Positions 8,266 to 16,681 of a stretch of 64,000 bases of DNA are shown one piece after another; the stretch's first letter is position 1; the number at the start of each line of letters is the position of its first letter. The position numbers were made by a program, and so were the translations under genes. The DNA comes from Alcaligenaceae bacterium. Lineage in GTDB: Bacteria; Pseudomonadota; Gammaproteobacteria; Burkholderiales; Burkholderiaceae_B. The DNA lies in contig JACCES010000001.1 in the NCBI GenBank assembly GCA_013416455.1, positions 310,001 through 374,000 of the forward strand, read 5' to 3'. The notes below the pieces were generated by a model, which was not told the origin of the DNA, did not search any database, and saw only the letters and a program-made list of their open reading frames with translations.

Positions 8266-8970
8266 ATGTCCATACAGCATCTGCTTCAACAAATCCTTCA
8301 ATCCGGCAAGGGTCTCGCCCAGGACGCCGGCACCGCACTCGATAAAAAAGGCGCTTCCGGGGGCGCGCTGGGCGGGTTCGGTGGCGGCGCGCTCATGGGC
8401 GGCGCGCTCGGCCTGTTGCTGGGCAATAAAAAATTCCGCAAGATGGGCGGCAGCCTGGCGGGCTACGGCGGGGCCGCTGCCCTGGGCGCGCTGGCGCTCA
8501 AGACCTACCAGGACTGGCAAGGCAGGCAGGCCGTACCGGCCCCCGGCGCGGCCACGCCTCCCCAGCCCGCCATGGCGACGCCCCTGCGCCTGACGGACGT
8601 CGAAACACCGCAAATGGAACTGCACAGCCGCGCCATGCTTGCGGCCATGATCGCGGCCGCCAAAGCCGACGGCCACATCGGCCCGCAAGAAAAAACACTC
8701 ATCGAAACCGAAGCGAAACGGCTGTCGGGCGACGCCGCCGACCACCGCTGGCTGCATGCGGAGCTCGACAAGCCGGCCGATCCGGCCGGTATCGCCGCGC
8801 TGGCCCAGTCGCCGGAAATGGCCGCCGAAATCTATCTGGCCAGCCTGCTCGTGACCGAGCAGGACAGCTTCATGGAGCGCGCCTATCTGGATGAACTGGC
8901 CCGCTCCCTGGGGCTCGACCCTTCGCTCAAGCTGGAACTGGAAAACAGCGCCCGACAGGCCCGGACATGA
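8266..8970 (+). CDS. YebE-type DUF533 / TerB-like membrane protein
   Basis: A 234-residue protein of the DUF533 (YebE) family. A Gly/Ala-rich N-terminal half (about 30-80, GGALGGFGGGALMGGALGLLLG) probably inserts in the membrane; the C-terminal half (about 110-230) is an all-helical TerB-like domain with the acidic metal-binding pattern AAKADGHIGPQEK. The function is unknown; in enterobacteria yebE responds to envelope stress. ATG 8266 is the first in-frame Met giving the conserved start MSIQHLL; 134 nt separate it from the previous gene. Confidence 0.85.
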   Translation: MSIQHLLQQILQSGKGLAQDAGTALDKKGASGGALGGFGGGALMGGALGLLLGNKKFRKMGGSLAGYGGAAALGALALKTYQDWQGRQAVPAPGAATPPQPAMATPLRLTDVETPQMELHSRAMLAAMIAAAKADGHIGPQEKTLIETEAKRLSGDAADHRWLHAELDKPADPAGIAALAQSPEMAAEIYLASLLVTEQDSFMERAYLDELARSLGLDPSLKLELENSARQART

Positions 8971-9064
8971 ACGCGCGGGCCGCGCATGGCCCCCCGGCAT
9001 CACAGGCCGGCCGCAAACAGGCTGGGGAAAAACCACCCACCGGCCTGTTTCTTCACTTCACGGT
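8971..9064. other. Short spacer before the iron promoter
   Basis: Contains no gene; GGCCGGTGGGTGG-like inverted segments around 9003-9047 (ccggccgcaaacaggctggggaa / accggcctg) could form a weak terminator for the upstream gene. Confidence 0.25.
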
Positions 9065-9130
9065 TTGACACAGGCCTTGCACACACTGGATAATCCACCC
9101 CGAGTGCAAATTAATGCGAATTACTTCCAT
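9065..9130 (+). promoter_or_regulatory. Fur-type promoter of the siderophore importer
   Basis: TTGACA (9065-9070), an 18-nt spacer and GATAAT (9089-9094) form a good sigma-70 promoter. Just downstream, about 9106-9125, the AT-rich stretch AATTAATGCGAATTA resembles betaproteobacterial Fur boxes (NATNAT-type hexamers around AATGCGAATTA). The position over the start of transcription fits repression by Fur-iron. The Fur site is assigned by eye. Confidence 0.6.
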
Positions 9131-9153
9131 TCCCAATCAGGCCGGCATGGTGG

Positions 9154-9305
9154 GAACTCCGGCCGTATCGGTCGGAGCTTGCCCACGTCGCGGCCTGCAT
9201 GCCGCTCCGATTCGCCACAATGCGCGGGCGCCTGCGGGGCCGCATTGATTTTGCCTCGTTTGACCTCGCCGTGAACGGCGGGGCCTGCGCTTAGGCGCGT
9301 GGTCA
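9154..9305 (+). repeat. Dispersed structured repeat, copy A
   Basis: One of four related intergenic segments (others at 45704-45785, 54425-54517, 62152-62276), all in the same orientation. It holds three hairpins: CTCCGGCC/GGTCGGAG (about 9157-9177), AATGCG...TGC...CGCATT (9219-9246) and CCTCGCCG/CGGCGGGG (9264-9283), then the shared tail CTTAGGCGCGTGGTCA-like. Here it lies in the 5' leader between the Fur promoter and the importer genes. It also contains about 25 extra bases compared with copy B. Confidence 0.7.
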
Positions 9306-9339
9306 AGTCTTCCCAATCATCGCAGCCCGTTTCCCAATC

Positions 9340-10290
9340 ATGCCCTTCCCCTCCTCTTTCGCTGCCCCGCAGCGTGAACGCCGCACACTCTCAGGCCTGA
9401 TGTCCGCCGCCATTTTTCTGGCGGCCGGTCTGCTGTCCATGCCCTCGGTGGCCCAACAAAAGACCCTCGACACCGCCTTCGGTCCGGTGGCGGTGAAAGC
9501 CGACCCGCAGCGCGTGATCACGCTGGACGAAGGCGCCCTCGACACGGCGCTGGCGCTCGATGTGCAGCCGGTGGGCAGCGTCGCCGCGCGCGGGGGCACG
9601 GACCTGCCCGCCTACCTGCAGCCCCACGCCAAGGGCGTGACCATCGTCGGGGCGACGCGCGAGCCGAATCTGGAAGCCATCCTGTCGCAGCGCCCCGATC
9701 TCATCCTGGCTCCCCCGGGACTGGAAAAGCGGGTCTACGACATACTTTCCAAGATTGCGCCGACCGTCGTATCCAGCGTGCCCGCAACCGCCCCCTGGCA
9801 GGAGCGCAATGCCCTTTATGCCGCGGCCCTGGACAAGGAAGACGAGTTCAAGGCGCGTCTGGCCGAAGTGGACGCGCGCATCGCCTCGCTGCGCGACCGC
9901 GTGGAGCCCGGCCAGTCATTCTCGGTCGTGCGCTGGAACCCGCAGGGTCCCATGATCATGTCCAGCCAGCTGATCACCGGCCAGATCCTGACCGCCCTCG
10001 GCCTGAAAAGCACCGACATCGCCGCCAAGCTCGGCGAGCGCCCGCACAGCGACATCCTGAGCCTCGAAAATCTGGGCGCGGTCGACGCCGACTGGCTGTT
10101 CATGGCCACGCTCAACGCCCAGGGAGAAGCCACGCTTGCCTCGGCGCGCCAGCAGCCCGCCTTCACCCGGCTCAATGCGGTACGCAACGAACGCGCGGTG
10201 CCGGTCGACGGCCAGGTATGGTCGAGCGGCACCGGCATTCTGGCCGCCGAACACATCCTGGACGACATCGAAAGAACACTTGTGAAGTGA
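9340..10290 (+). CDS. Ferric-siderophore ABC importer, periplasmic binding protein
   Basis: A 316-residue class III substrate-binding protein of the FecB/FhuD type. A signal sequence spans about residues 14-39 (ending SVAQQ); the mature protein has the two-lobed pattern: VAVKADPQRVITLDEGALDTALAL in lobe one, NLEAILSQRPDLILAP, then a long linker helix and a second lobe with SLENLGAVDADWLF. It delivers an iron chelate to the permease pair encoded next. ATG 9340 is used; ATG 9400 would also leave a signal peptide. Its stop overlaps the first permease start (TGATG). The upstream Fur-type promoter supports iron. The exact siderophore is unknown and no TonB receptor is in the window. Confidence 0.85.
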   Translation: MPFPSSFAAPQRERRTLSGLMSAAIFLAAGLLSMPSVAQQKTLDTAFGPVAVKADPQRVITLDEGALDTALALDVQPVGSVAARGGTDLPAYLQPHAKGVTIVGATREPNLEAILSQRPDLILAPPGLEKRVYDILSKIAPTVVSSVPATAPWQERNALYAAALDKEDEFKARLAEVDARIASLRDRVEPGQSFSVVRWNPQGPMIMSSQLITGQILTALGLKSTDIAAKLGERPHSDILSLENLGAVDADWLFMATLNAQGEATLASARQQPAFTRLNAVRNERAVPVDGQVWSSGTGILAAEHILDDIERTLVK

Positions 10291-11297
10291 TGTCGAAAGG
10301 CGGGGCGCGGTCGTCACTGCGCAGAACGACGGCCATCTGTGCGGTGATGGTGGCCTTACTGATGCTGGCCAGCATGCTGTTCGGGGCAGGCAGCATCACG
10401 CCCCTTGATTCCTGGCATGCCCTGCTGGGCCGCGGCAGCGAAGAATCGATCTTCATCGTGCACGAATTGCGCTGGCCCCGGACGATTCTGGCGATCGTGG
10501 TGGGCATCGCCCTCGGCGCGGCCGGCACCATCATGCAGGCCGCCACCCGCAACCCCCTGGCCGAACCCGGCCTGCTGGGCGTGAGCGCCGGGTCATCCTT
10601 CGCGGTCGTGCTGGCCATCTACTACGGCGCCGATGCCGTCGGCGTCCATTTCGGCATCGCCATCCTGGGCGCGCTGGCGGGCTGCTTTCTCGTGCTGCTC
10701 ACGACCCAGATGCGGGGGGCCGGCACGGATCCGGTGCGCCTGGTCCTGGCGGGCGCCGCCTTTTCCAGCATTCTGATGGCGGTGACCACGCTCATTCTTC
10801 TGCACGACCAGCGCACGGCCGATGAAATCCGCTTCTGGGTCATCGGCGCGCTCGGGGGCCGGCCGTCGAGCTATCTGCAATGGGCCTTTCCGGGCCTGAT
10901 CGCGGGGCTGGCGATGGTCGGCGCCACCGCCGCCGCCCTGGCGGCGCTTTCCCTGGGCGAAAAGGTCGCCATGGGCCTGGGCCACCGCCCGGTGTTCACG
11001 CGGGTCCTGGCAATGACGGGGGTGGCCATCCTGGTCGGCACCGCCACGGCCACGGCCGGGCCGATCGCCTTCGCGGGCCTCATCGTGCCCTACTTTGCCC
11101 GGCGGCTGGTGGGGCCGGACGTGCGCCGCGCCCTGCCGGTCGCCCTACTCATCGGCCCGCTGATCCTGCTGCTCGCCGACATTCTGTCCCGGCTTGCCGT
11201 GCGGCCTTATGAACTGCCCATCGGCGTGGTCACGGCCTGTATCGGCGCCCCTGTCCTGATCGCGGTGGTACGCAGCCACCGGCTGCCCCGGCTATGA
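10290..11297 (+). CDS. Ferric-siderophore ABC importer permease 1 (FecCD type)
   Basis: A 335-residue integral membrane permease of the FecCD (BtuC-like) family with about 9-10 hydrophobic helices. The conserved AATRNPLAEPGLLGVSAGSS stretch (about 88-107) and GPIAFAGLIVPYFARRLVGPD (about 255-275, the ATPase-coupling region) are clear. It pairs with the next gene to form the channel. Start ATG 10290 overlaps the binding-protein stop, and its end overlaps the next start (ATGA), indicating tight translational coupling. Confidence 0.92.
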   Translation: MSKGGARSSLRRTTAICAVMVALLMLASMLFGAGSITPLDSWHALLGRGSEESIFIVHELRWPRTILAIVVGIALGAAGTIMQAATRNPLAEPGLLGVSAGSSFAVVLAIYYGADAVGVHFGIAILGALAGCFLVLLTTQMRGAGTDPVRLVLAGAAFSSILMAVTTLILLHDQRTADEIRFWVIGALGGRPSSYLQWAFPGLIAGLAMVGATAAALAALSLGEKVAMGLGHRPVFTRVLAMTGVAILVGTATATAGPIAFAGLIVPYFARRLVGPDVRRALPVALLIGPLILLLADILSRLAVRPYELPIGVVTACIGAPVLIAVVRSHRLPRL

Positions 11298-12352
11298 GCG
11301 CAACCGCCCCCGCTTCCGCCAACGACGCACCGCGCGGCTACTGGTGCCTGCGGCCGGCCGGCCTGACGCTGCTCGTGCACCGGCGGGGCGCCTGGGCAGG
11401 GCTGCTGCTGACCGCCATGATTCTGGCGATCGCCACCGGCAGCCTGTCCTCGGGAACGATACCGCTGGCGGAAACCGTGGCGGCGCTGGCCGGCATCGGC
11501 GACCCCGTCACCCTCTTCATGCTGCACGAACTGCGGGTGCCCCGCCTGGTGGCCGGCCTCCTGAGCGGCGCCGCCCTGGGCGTCGGCGGCTGCCTGCTCC
11601 AGACCCTGGCGCGCAACCGCCTTGCCACACCCGGCATCATAGGTATCGACGATGGCGCGACCGCCTTTGCGGTGGCATCCATCGTGGCCATTCCGACCAG
11701 CCTGGCGCCCCCCATGCTCGCCCTGATGGGCGCGGCCACGGCCGCCGCGCTGGCCTTCGGCCTGGGCGGCGGCGGCTCGCGCGGCTACCGCTTCATCGTG
11801 GTGGGCATTGCCATCGGCGCGCTGTTCGGCGCCATCACCAATTTCATGCTGGCGCGCACGGACATCGACGCCGCCAACCTGGCCTACCCCTGGACCGTGG
11901 GCAGCCTGAACGCGCGTTCGGCGACGACCGTGGCAACACTGGCGGCCTGTCTGGCCGTCTGCCTGCCCATCGCCAAAATCCTGGGCCGCGACCTTCAGCT
12001 GCTGCGGTTCTCCGATGCCATTGCCATCGGGCTGGGCACCCGCCTGCGGCGCACGCGCATCGCCATTCTGATCGTCACGGTCTTCGTGACCGCCACCGCC
12101 GTGGCCGTGGCCGGGCCGGTCGGCCTGGTGTCGCTGGCCGCCCCCGAGATCGCCCGCCATCTGACCGGGCATCGCGGCGTTCCGGTGATCAATTCCGCCC
12201 TGGCCGGCGCCCTGCTCATGATCGCCGCCGACTGGGCGGGCCGCACGGCCTTCGCGCCCGTGGAAATCCCCGTCGGCGTCATCACGGCCGTGGTCGGCGG
12301 GCCTTACCTGTTATGGATACTTTTACGTGAACCCCGGCCGGGCGGAGGCTGA
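11294..12352 (+). CDS. Ferric-siderophore ABC importer permease 2 (FecCD type)
   Basis: A 352-residue second FecCD-family permease, the partner of the preceding gene. Family marks are LQTLARNRLATPGIIGIDDGA (about 97-117) and GPVGLVSLAAPEIARHLTGHR (about 275-295). The N-terminus has an extra roughly 35-residue cytoplasmic stretch before the first helix. The gene ends at TGA 12352 inside a 24-bp direct repeat that marks the start of an inserted repeat, so its last codons (...PGGG) may have been altered by that insertion. Confidence 0.92.
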   Translation: MSATAPASANDAPRGYWCLRPAGLTLLVHRRGAWAGLLLTAMILAIATGSLSSGTIPLAETVAALAGIGDPVTLFMLHELRVPRLVAGLLSGAALGVGGCLLQTLARNRLATPGIIGIDDGATAFAVASIVAIPTSLAPPMLALMGAATAAALAFGLGGGGSRGYRFIVVGIAIGALFGAITNFMLARTDIDAANLAYPWTVGSLNARSATTVATLAACLAVCLPIAKILGRDLQLLRFSDAIAIGLGTRLRRTRIAILIVTVFVTATAVAVAGPVGLVSLAAPEIARHLTGHRGVPVINSALAGALLMIAADWAGRTAFAPVEIPVGVITAVVGGPYLLWILLREPRPGGG

Positions 12353-12433
12353 TATGACGACCCTCACGCTCTCTGCGTTCGCTGCCCCCCGAGGGGGCCT
12401 CAGCCTCCTTCGGGCGGCCGGGCGGAGGCTGAT
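12353..12433 (+). repeat. Burkholderiales-type interspersed repeat, copy 1, inside the siderophore operon
   Basis: A segment with the core CGTTCGCTGCCCCCCGAGGG and CAGCCTCCTTCGGGC, matching the copy at 40640-40719 over about 70 bp. It is bracketed by an exact 24-bp direct repeat (12335-12358 and 12415-12438) that duplicates the stop/start junction between permease and ATPase genes. The inner CCCCCCGAGGGGGC can form a small hairpin. Confidence 0.8.
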
Positions 12434-12437
12434 ATGA
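12354..12437 (+). CDS. Repeat-borne 27-codon ORF coupled to the ATPase start
   Basis: The duplicated ATG at 12354 opens a frame through the repeat that ends at TGA 12435-12437, overlapping the ATPase start ATG 12434 (ATGA). The peptide ends in SLLRAAGRRLI; the other repeat copy encodes SLLRAAARRLTC in the same frame and also stops on the next start codon. GGAGG just before ATG 12354 could serve as ribosome site. It may act only as a coupling ORF rather than make a functional peptide. Confidence 0.4.
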   Translation: MTTLTLSAFAAPRGGLSLLRAAGRRLI

Positions 12438-13270
12438 CCCACAATATTCCCATGCCGGCGGAAGCCTCCGCAAAATCCAGCACGCTGCAGACCCGCGAAT
12501 TGACGCTGGGCTATGGTGAGCGCACCATCGTGGACCGGCTCACGGTACAGATACCGGAAGCCCGGATCACGGCCATCGTCGGCCCCAATGGCTGTGGCAA
12601 GTCGACCCTGCTGGCCGGCATGGCCCGCATCCTGTCGCCCCGCGCCGGCACCGTGCTGCTCGACGGCCGCGACATTGCCGGCATGCCGACCCGGGAGGTG
12701 GCGCGCAAGCTGGCCCTGCTCCCTCAGGACGCCACCGCCCCCGACGGCCTGACGGTGGAAGAGCTGATCCAGTTCGGGCGCCAGCCCTACCGGGGGCTGA
12801 TGCGCCAGTGGTCGCCCCAGGACGCGGCCATCGTGCGGGCCGCCCTGCGCGCCACACAGCTGGAGCCCTTGGCGGAACGCCCCCTCGATTCCCTGTCCGG
12901 CGGCCAGCGGCAACGCGCCTGGATCGCCATGACGGTGGCCCAGGACACCCCCCTGCTGCTGCTGGACGAGCCCACGTCGGCGCTGGACCTCGGCCACCAG
13001 ATCGAAGTGCTGGAACTGATACGGGAACTGTCCCGGCAGGGCAAGACCGTCATCATGGTGATCCACGACCTGGCCAGCGCCTGCCGCTATGCCGACCACA
13101 TCATCGCCATGCGCGACGGCGAGATCATTGCCGAAGGCGACCCCGCCGGCGTGGTGACGGAAGAACTGGTGGAAAAGCTGTACGGCGTGCGCTGCACGCT
13201 GCTGCGCGAACCCGGGACCGGGGCGCCGCTGATCGTCAACCCGGTATCCATCCGCCACGATACCGACTGA
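12434..13270 (+). CDS. Ferric-siderophore ABC importer ATPase (FecE/FepC type)
   Basis: A 278-residue ABC ATPase that powers the importer. Walker A is GPNGCGKST (about 52-60), signature LSGGQRQRAWIAM (about 152-164), Walker B LLLLDEPTSALD (about 172-183) and the switch His in VIHD (about 206). The family spacing and the RQPYRGL segment after the Q-loop (LLPQD) fit FecE-like ATPases. Its start codon is preceded by GGAGG within the repeat and overlaps the stop of the repeat-borne ORF. Confidence 0.93.
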   Translation: MTHNIPMPAEASAKSSTLQTRELTLGYGERTIVDRLTVQIPEARITAIVGPNGCGKSTLLAGMARILSPRAGTVLLDGRDIAGMPTREVARKLALLPQDATAPDGLTVEELIQFGRQPYRGLMRQWSPQDAAIVRAALRATQLEPLAERPLDSLSGGQRQRAWIAMTVAQDTPLLLLDEPTSALDLGHQIEVLELIRELSRQGKTVIMVIHDLASACRYADHIIAMRDGEIIAEGDPAGVVTEELVEKLYGVRCTLLREPGTGAPLIVNPVSIRHDTD

Positions 13271-13275
13271 AAAAT

Positions 13276-13307
13276 CCTTCAGGGGCCGCCGGCGCGGCTC
13301 CTGAAGG
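13276..13307. terminator. Hairpin between converging operons
   Basis: A 14-bp stem (13276-13289 with 13294-13307, one G-T pair) and a 4-nt loop lies between the ends of the importer operon and dsbC. There is an A-run before it (13270-13274), which is a T-run on the minus strand, so it could end minus-strand transcripts from dsbC. Confidence 0.6.
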
Positions 13308-13328
13308 CGATGCAGCGCCGGCTGGTAT

Positions 13329-14117
13329 TCACTCTTTGGCGGCCGCTTCCGCCAGCTTGCGCTCCAGGGCGTCCGCCGGCATTGCGCCGTTCATGCGCGA
13401 GCCGTCCGCAAAGAATATGGCCGGCGTGCCGGTCACCATCAGGCCGCGCCCGAGCTGCAGATTGGCCTCGATGGGCGTATCGCATTCGGCCACGGCGGGC
13501 TGCACGCCTTCCAGCATCCAGGCCCGCCATGTCTCGGCGGAATCGGCCGCGCACCAGATGTTGCGCGAACGCGTATGCGAATCCGGCGAGAGAATGGGGT
13601 ACAGAAAGGTGTAGACCGTCACGTTGTCGATATCGCGAAGATTCTCGTGGAGCATCTTGCAATAGCCGCAGTTCGGGTCCTCGAACACTACCATGCGCCG
13701 GCTGCCGTCCCCCCGCACCTGCTTGATGGCGTCTTTCAGCGGCAGCGTATCAATATCGACCTCGGACAGCTTGGCGATGCGCTTCGCGGTCAGGTCGCTG
13801 CGCGTTTTGGCGTCGATCAGCGAGCCCTGCAGCACGTAATTCACCTCGGCATCCACATACACCAGGTCGGTGCCGATACGGACTTCGAACAGCCCTGCAA
13901 AGGGCGTGCTGGAAACCTCAGTGACGGGCAGCCCCGGAAAGCGCTGCTCGAAACCCTTTCTGACCTGCTCGGTGGAAACCACCACCGCGCCGTCCGGGCT
14001 GTTTCCGGTGGTGGAAAGCACCTTGTCCTGCGCGACGGCCGCCGCCGGCAGCGCCGCCAGGCATGCCATCAAACCGGCAAGCAGGCCATTGCGAAAACTG
14101 TTGATGCGAAAAAACAT
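13329..14117 (-). CDS. dsbC: Periplasmic disulfide isomerase DsbC
   Basis: A 262-residue thiol:disulfide isomerase that reshuffles wrong disulfide bonds. A signal peptide covers residues 1-29 (cut after VAQ/AQD). The N-terminal dimerisation domain spans about 35-95, and the thioredoxin-like domain holds the active site PNCGYCKML (CGYC near 143) and a cis-proline loop VTGTPAIFF. The CGYC motif is the DsbC signature. CAGGAGTC lies close before ATG 14117. It is the last gene of mltA-ubiH-like-dsbC; 44 nt separate it from the previous stop. A longer upstream frame is an overlap shadow and was not used. Confidence 0.93.
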   Translation of the reverse strand: MFFRINSFRNGLLAGLMACLAALPAAAVAQDKVLSTTGNSPDGAVVVSTEQVRKGFEQRFPGLPVTEVSSTPFAGLFEVRIGTDLVYVDAEVNYVLQGSLIDAKTRSDLTAKRIAKLSEVDIDTLPLKDAIKQVRGDGSRRMVVFEDPNCGYCKMLHENLRDIDNVTVYTFLYPILSPDSHTRSRNIWCAADSAETWRAWMLEGVQPAVAECDTPIEANLQLGRGLMVTGTPAIFFADGSRMNGAMPADALERKLAEAAAKE

Positions 14118-14161
14118 GAAGACTCCTGATGTTGGACGGCGCGCTGATAGGCGGCACCCCG

Positions 14162-15331
14162 CTACCCCGCCGCGCCGCCAATGAGAAAACGCTTGACGGC
14201 GGGCAGACGGTCGACCGCCTGCATGCCGAGATTGCGCAAGGCCACCACCGGCGCGGCACGCGCGGCGAACAGGCGGTGCAGGCCGTCTGTCGCCATGCTC
14301 ATGGCGAGCAGCGGCTGGGCCCGCGCACGCCGGTAGCGGTTCAGCACCCGCTCGTCGCCGACTTCCCGATAGCTTTCTTTGGCCACCAGGACGCGCAAGA
14401 GTTCCTGTACGTCGCCCAGACCCAGGTTCAGGCCCTGTCCGGCCAGCGGATGCACCCGGTGCGCGGCATCGCTCACCAGCGCGACGCCCGGTGCCACCAT
14501 GCCGCTGCGATCGAGAAACAGGGGAAAGGCAAAGGGCGTGCTGCGCGGCCTCAGGCGGCCCAGACGGCCCCCGGTCGTGGCCGACAGGCGGTTTTCCAGG
14601 AATTCGGCGCGCGCTTGCGGCGCCATGGCCATGAAATCGGCGGCGGCCCGCTCGGGCATCGACCACACCATGGAAACCTGATGGCCGCCGGCCGTGTCGG
14701 GCAGGGGCAGCAGTGCCAGGATGGAATCCCCCGTGAACCACTGTATGGCGGTGTTCTGATGCGGCAGCTCGGCGTCCAGGTGCACGACCACGCCGGTGTC
14801 GCCGTAGGGCCGCGACTCATGGAAAATGCCGGCGCTGCGGCGCACCGGCGAACGGGCGCCGTCCGCCCCGACGAGCAGGTCGAAAGGCAGGCGGCGGCCG
14901 CTGTCGGTGCAGGCGACGCGCCCTTCCATGTGCGAAAACTGCTCGTGCCACCAGCGCAGGCCATACACCTGGACCGCCTGCCCCAGCACCCGCTCCATTT
15001 CGCCGGATTCGATGATCCAGGCCAGCGTGTCGTGAGTGGCCTGCCAGGCATGCAGGTTGACCGCCCCCCCGGCATCGCCAAGGACTTCCATGGCTTCCAC
15101 CGCCGTGACACGCCGTGCATCCATCAGCCGCCATACACCGAGCGATTCGAGGAAGCGGCGGCTGGCAAGGGAAATCGCATAGACGCGGGGGTGGTAATCG
15201 TCGCCCCCCGCCACCGGCCCGGCCGGCGCCGGCCCCAGCAGCGATACATTGAAACCATTGCGGGCCAGGCCCAGCGCCGTGGCCAGACCCGCGATCCCGC
15301 TTCCGCACACCAGTATTTCCTGCTTGCTCAT
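14162..15331 (-). CDS. UbiH/UbiF-family FAD monooxygenase
   Basis: A 389-residue flavin hydroxylase of the UbiH/UbiF/VisC/COQ6 family that hydroxylates the ring of ubiquinone precursors. The FAD-binding GSGIAGLATALGLARNG is at about 9-25, the middle GADG (about 155) marks the second FAD site, and the late motif SDAAHRVHPLAGQGLNLGL (about 295-313) is diagnostic. The specific ring position cannot be assigned from sequence. ATG 15331 overlaps the mltA stop (ATGA), giving translational coupling; pairing with dsbC downstream is common in Bordetella relatives. Confidence 0.88.
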   Translation of the reverse strand: MSKQEILVCGSGIAGLATALGLARNGFNVSLLGPAPAGPVAGGDDYHPRVYAISLASRRFLESLGVWRLMDARRVTAVEAMEVLGDAGGAVNLHAWQATHDTLAWIIESGEMERVLGQAVQVYGLRWWHEQFSHMEGRVACTDSGRRLPFDLLVGADGARSPVRRSAGIFHESRPYGDTGVVVHLDAELPHQNTAIQWFTGDSILALLPLPDTAGGHQVSMVWSMPERAAADFMAMAPQARAEFLENRLSATTGGRLGRLRPRSTPFAFPLFLDRSGMVAPGVALVSDAAHRVHPLAGQGLNLGLGDVQELLRVLVAKESYREVGDERVLNRYRRARAQPLLAMSMATDGLHRLFAARAAPVVALRNLGMQAVDRLPAVKRFLIGGAAG

Positions 15332-16659
15332 CGTGCTGTCGGCGCCCCCGCATGCTTGGGCCACAGGACCCACATTTCGCCATTCTGCTTCATGCGGCCG
15401 GCCAGCGCACCCGCTTCGTCACCGAACCCCCAGAAGAAGTCGGTGCGCGCCGCGCCCGTGATGGCCGCACCCGTGTCCTGCGCGAACACCAGGCGGCGCA
15501 GGGGCTGAGAGCTGGACGGCATGGTCGTGGCCAGGTACACCGGTGTGCCAAGCGGCACGTAGCGGGTGTCGACGGCCACGGCTCGCGCGGTGGCCAGCGG
15601 GATGCCATAAGCGCCCTTGGGGCCGAAATCGGAATCCGCCACCCGTTCTTCACGGAAGAACACCATGGCCGGATTGGCATTGAGCATTTCCTGGACCCGG
15701 CCCGGATTGCGCCGCGCCCATGCCTTGATGTTCTGCATGGAAGTCTGCGCCAGCGGCAGTTCGCCACGGTCGGCCAGCCAGCGGCCGATCGATGCATAGG
15801 GCCGGCCATTGTGATCGGCATAGGCCAAGCGGATCACCTTACCGTCGGGCAGTTCCACACGGCCCGAACCCTGTATTTGCAGGAAGAAGGCCTCGACCGG
15901 ATCGTCCACCCACACGATGGCGGGCGGCTGCCGGTCGGCCGAGGCGGCAATTTCGGCCCGCGTGTCGTAAGGCACCACCCGCTGGCCGTCCAGCTTGCCA
16001 CGGATGCGCTTGCCGGCCAGTTCGGGATAGACGCCGCCCAGATCGATGGTGAGCAGGTCGCGCGGCGGCTGATACAAGGGCCATTGATACTGGCCGCCCT
16101 GTTTGCGCGCCCCGCGCACCAGCGGCTCGTAATAGCCGGTGACGGTGTTGCGCGCCGGCTTGCCGCCGTCGTCGAGCAGCCGCCACGGCTGCAGGTGCTG
16201 TTCGAGAAAACCGCGGATCTCGGCGGTGGTGAGCGGCTGGACGGAGGCAGCCGCCGCGCACACCGGCTGCCAGGCGCGGGGCGTCGCCCTGGCCTGCTGC
16301 ACCTGGGAGCCGCCCGTCGGGCGCATGAGGCCCTTGCAATTGTTGATGAAGACGGGCCACAGGCGGGAAAGGTCGTCGTCCTGCCACGATGGCAGCGCGC
16401 CCCAGCCCACCGGAACGAAGCGCGCCGCCAGCTTGCGCTCGGCGCTGTCGCGCATGCGGTCGAGGGGAGGCACGTTCAGCGACTGTTCGATGATGTCGAT
16501 GTCGGCGGGCGGTTCGCCGGGCTCCGGCGTTTCGTCGACGGATGCACAGGACGCCAGCAAAGCCGCCATGGCGGCCGCGGCGAGCGGTTTCGAGCGCCGC
16601 AATAGCGGCCCTGCGATGGGCAAGGGATTAAACTGCAATAAACTCAACTTTGCCGCCAT
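15328..16659 (-). CDS. mltA: Membrane-bound lytic murein transglycosylase A
   Basis: A 443-residue lipoprotein that cleaves peptidoglycan glycan strands. The lipobox is LLASC (Cys38) after a signal peptide starting with a basic stretch. The MltA domain (about 155-310) includes [13 protein letters not shown] and [21 protein letters not shown]; the C-terminal 3D domain ends with [20 protein letters not shown], where the catalytic Asp and two further Asp residues lie. The length is somewhat above the E. coli enzyme because of extra N-terminal and inter-domain segments. Divergent from rpe with only 22 bp between starts, so their promoters must overlap each other's coding starts. Confidence 0.93.
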   Translation of the reverse strand: MAAKLSLLQFNPLPIAGPLLRRSKPLAAAAMAALLASCASVDETPEPGEPPADIDIIEQSLNVPPLDRMRDSAERKLAARFVPVGWGALPSWQDDDLSRLWPVFINNCKGLMRPTGGSQVQQARATPRAWQPVCAAAASVQPLTTAEIRGFLEQHLQPWRLLDDGGKPARNTVTGYYEPLVRGARKQGGQYQWPLYQPPRDLLTIDLGGVYPELAGKRIRGKLDGQRVVPYDTRAEIAASADRQPPAIVWVDDPVEAFFLQIQGSGRVELPDGKVIRLAYADHNGRPYASIGRWLADRGELPLAQTSMQNIKAWARRNPGRVQEMLNANPAMVFFREERVADSDFGPKGAYGIPLATARAVAVDTRYVPLGTPVYLATTMPSSSQPLRRLVFAQDTGAAITGAARTDFFWGFGDEAGALAGRMKQNGEMWVLWPKHAGAPTAR

Positions 16660-16681
16660 CTATTTTTTTCCTTCCTTCGCC

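Noticed and set aside
9154-9305. Copy A of the dispersed repeat as a metal riboswitch
   Set aside because: Related copies stand before unrelated genes, in both directions relative to transcription, and one is coding, so ligand sensing for iron or zinc is unlikely.
13329-14741. 470-codon frame extending DsbC upstream
   Set aside because: The extra 200 codons are antisense or frame-shifted relative to the UbiH-like gene; DsbC has a clear signal peptide and ribosome site at 14117.
14129-15508. 459-codon plus-strand frame
   Set aside because: It is the complement of the UbiH-like and MltA genes; Gln/Arg/His-rich composition typical of high-GC shadow frames.
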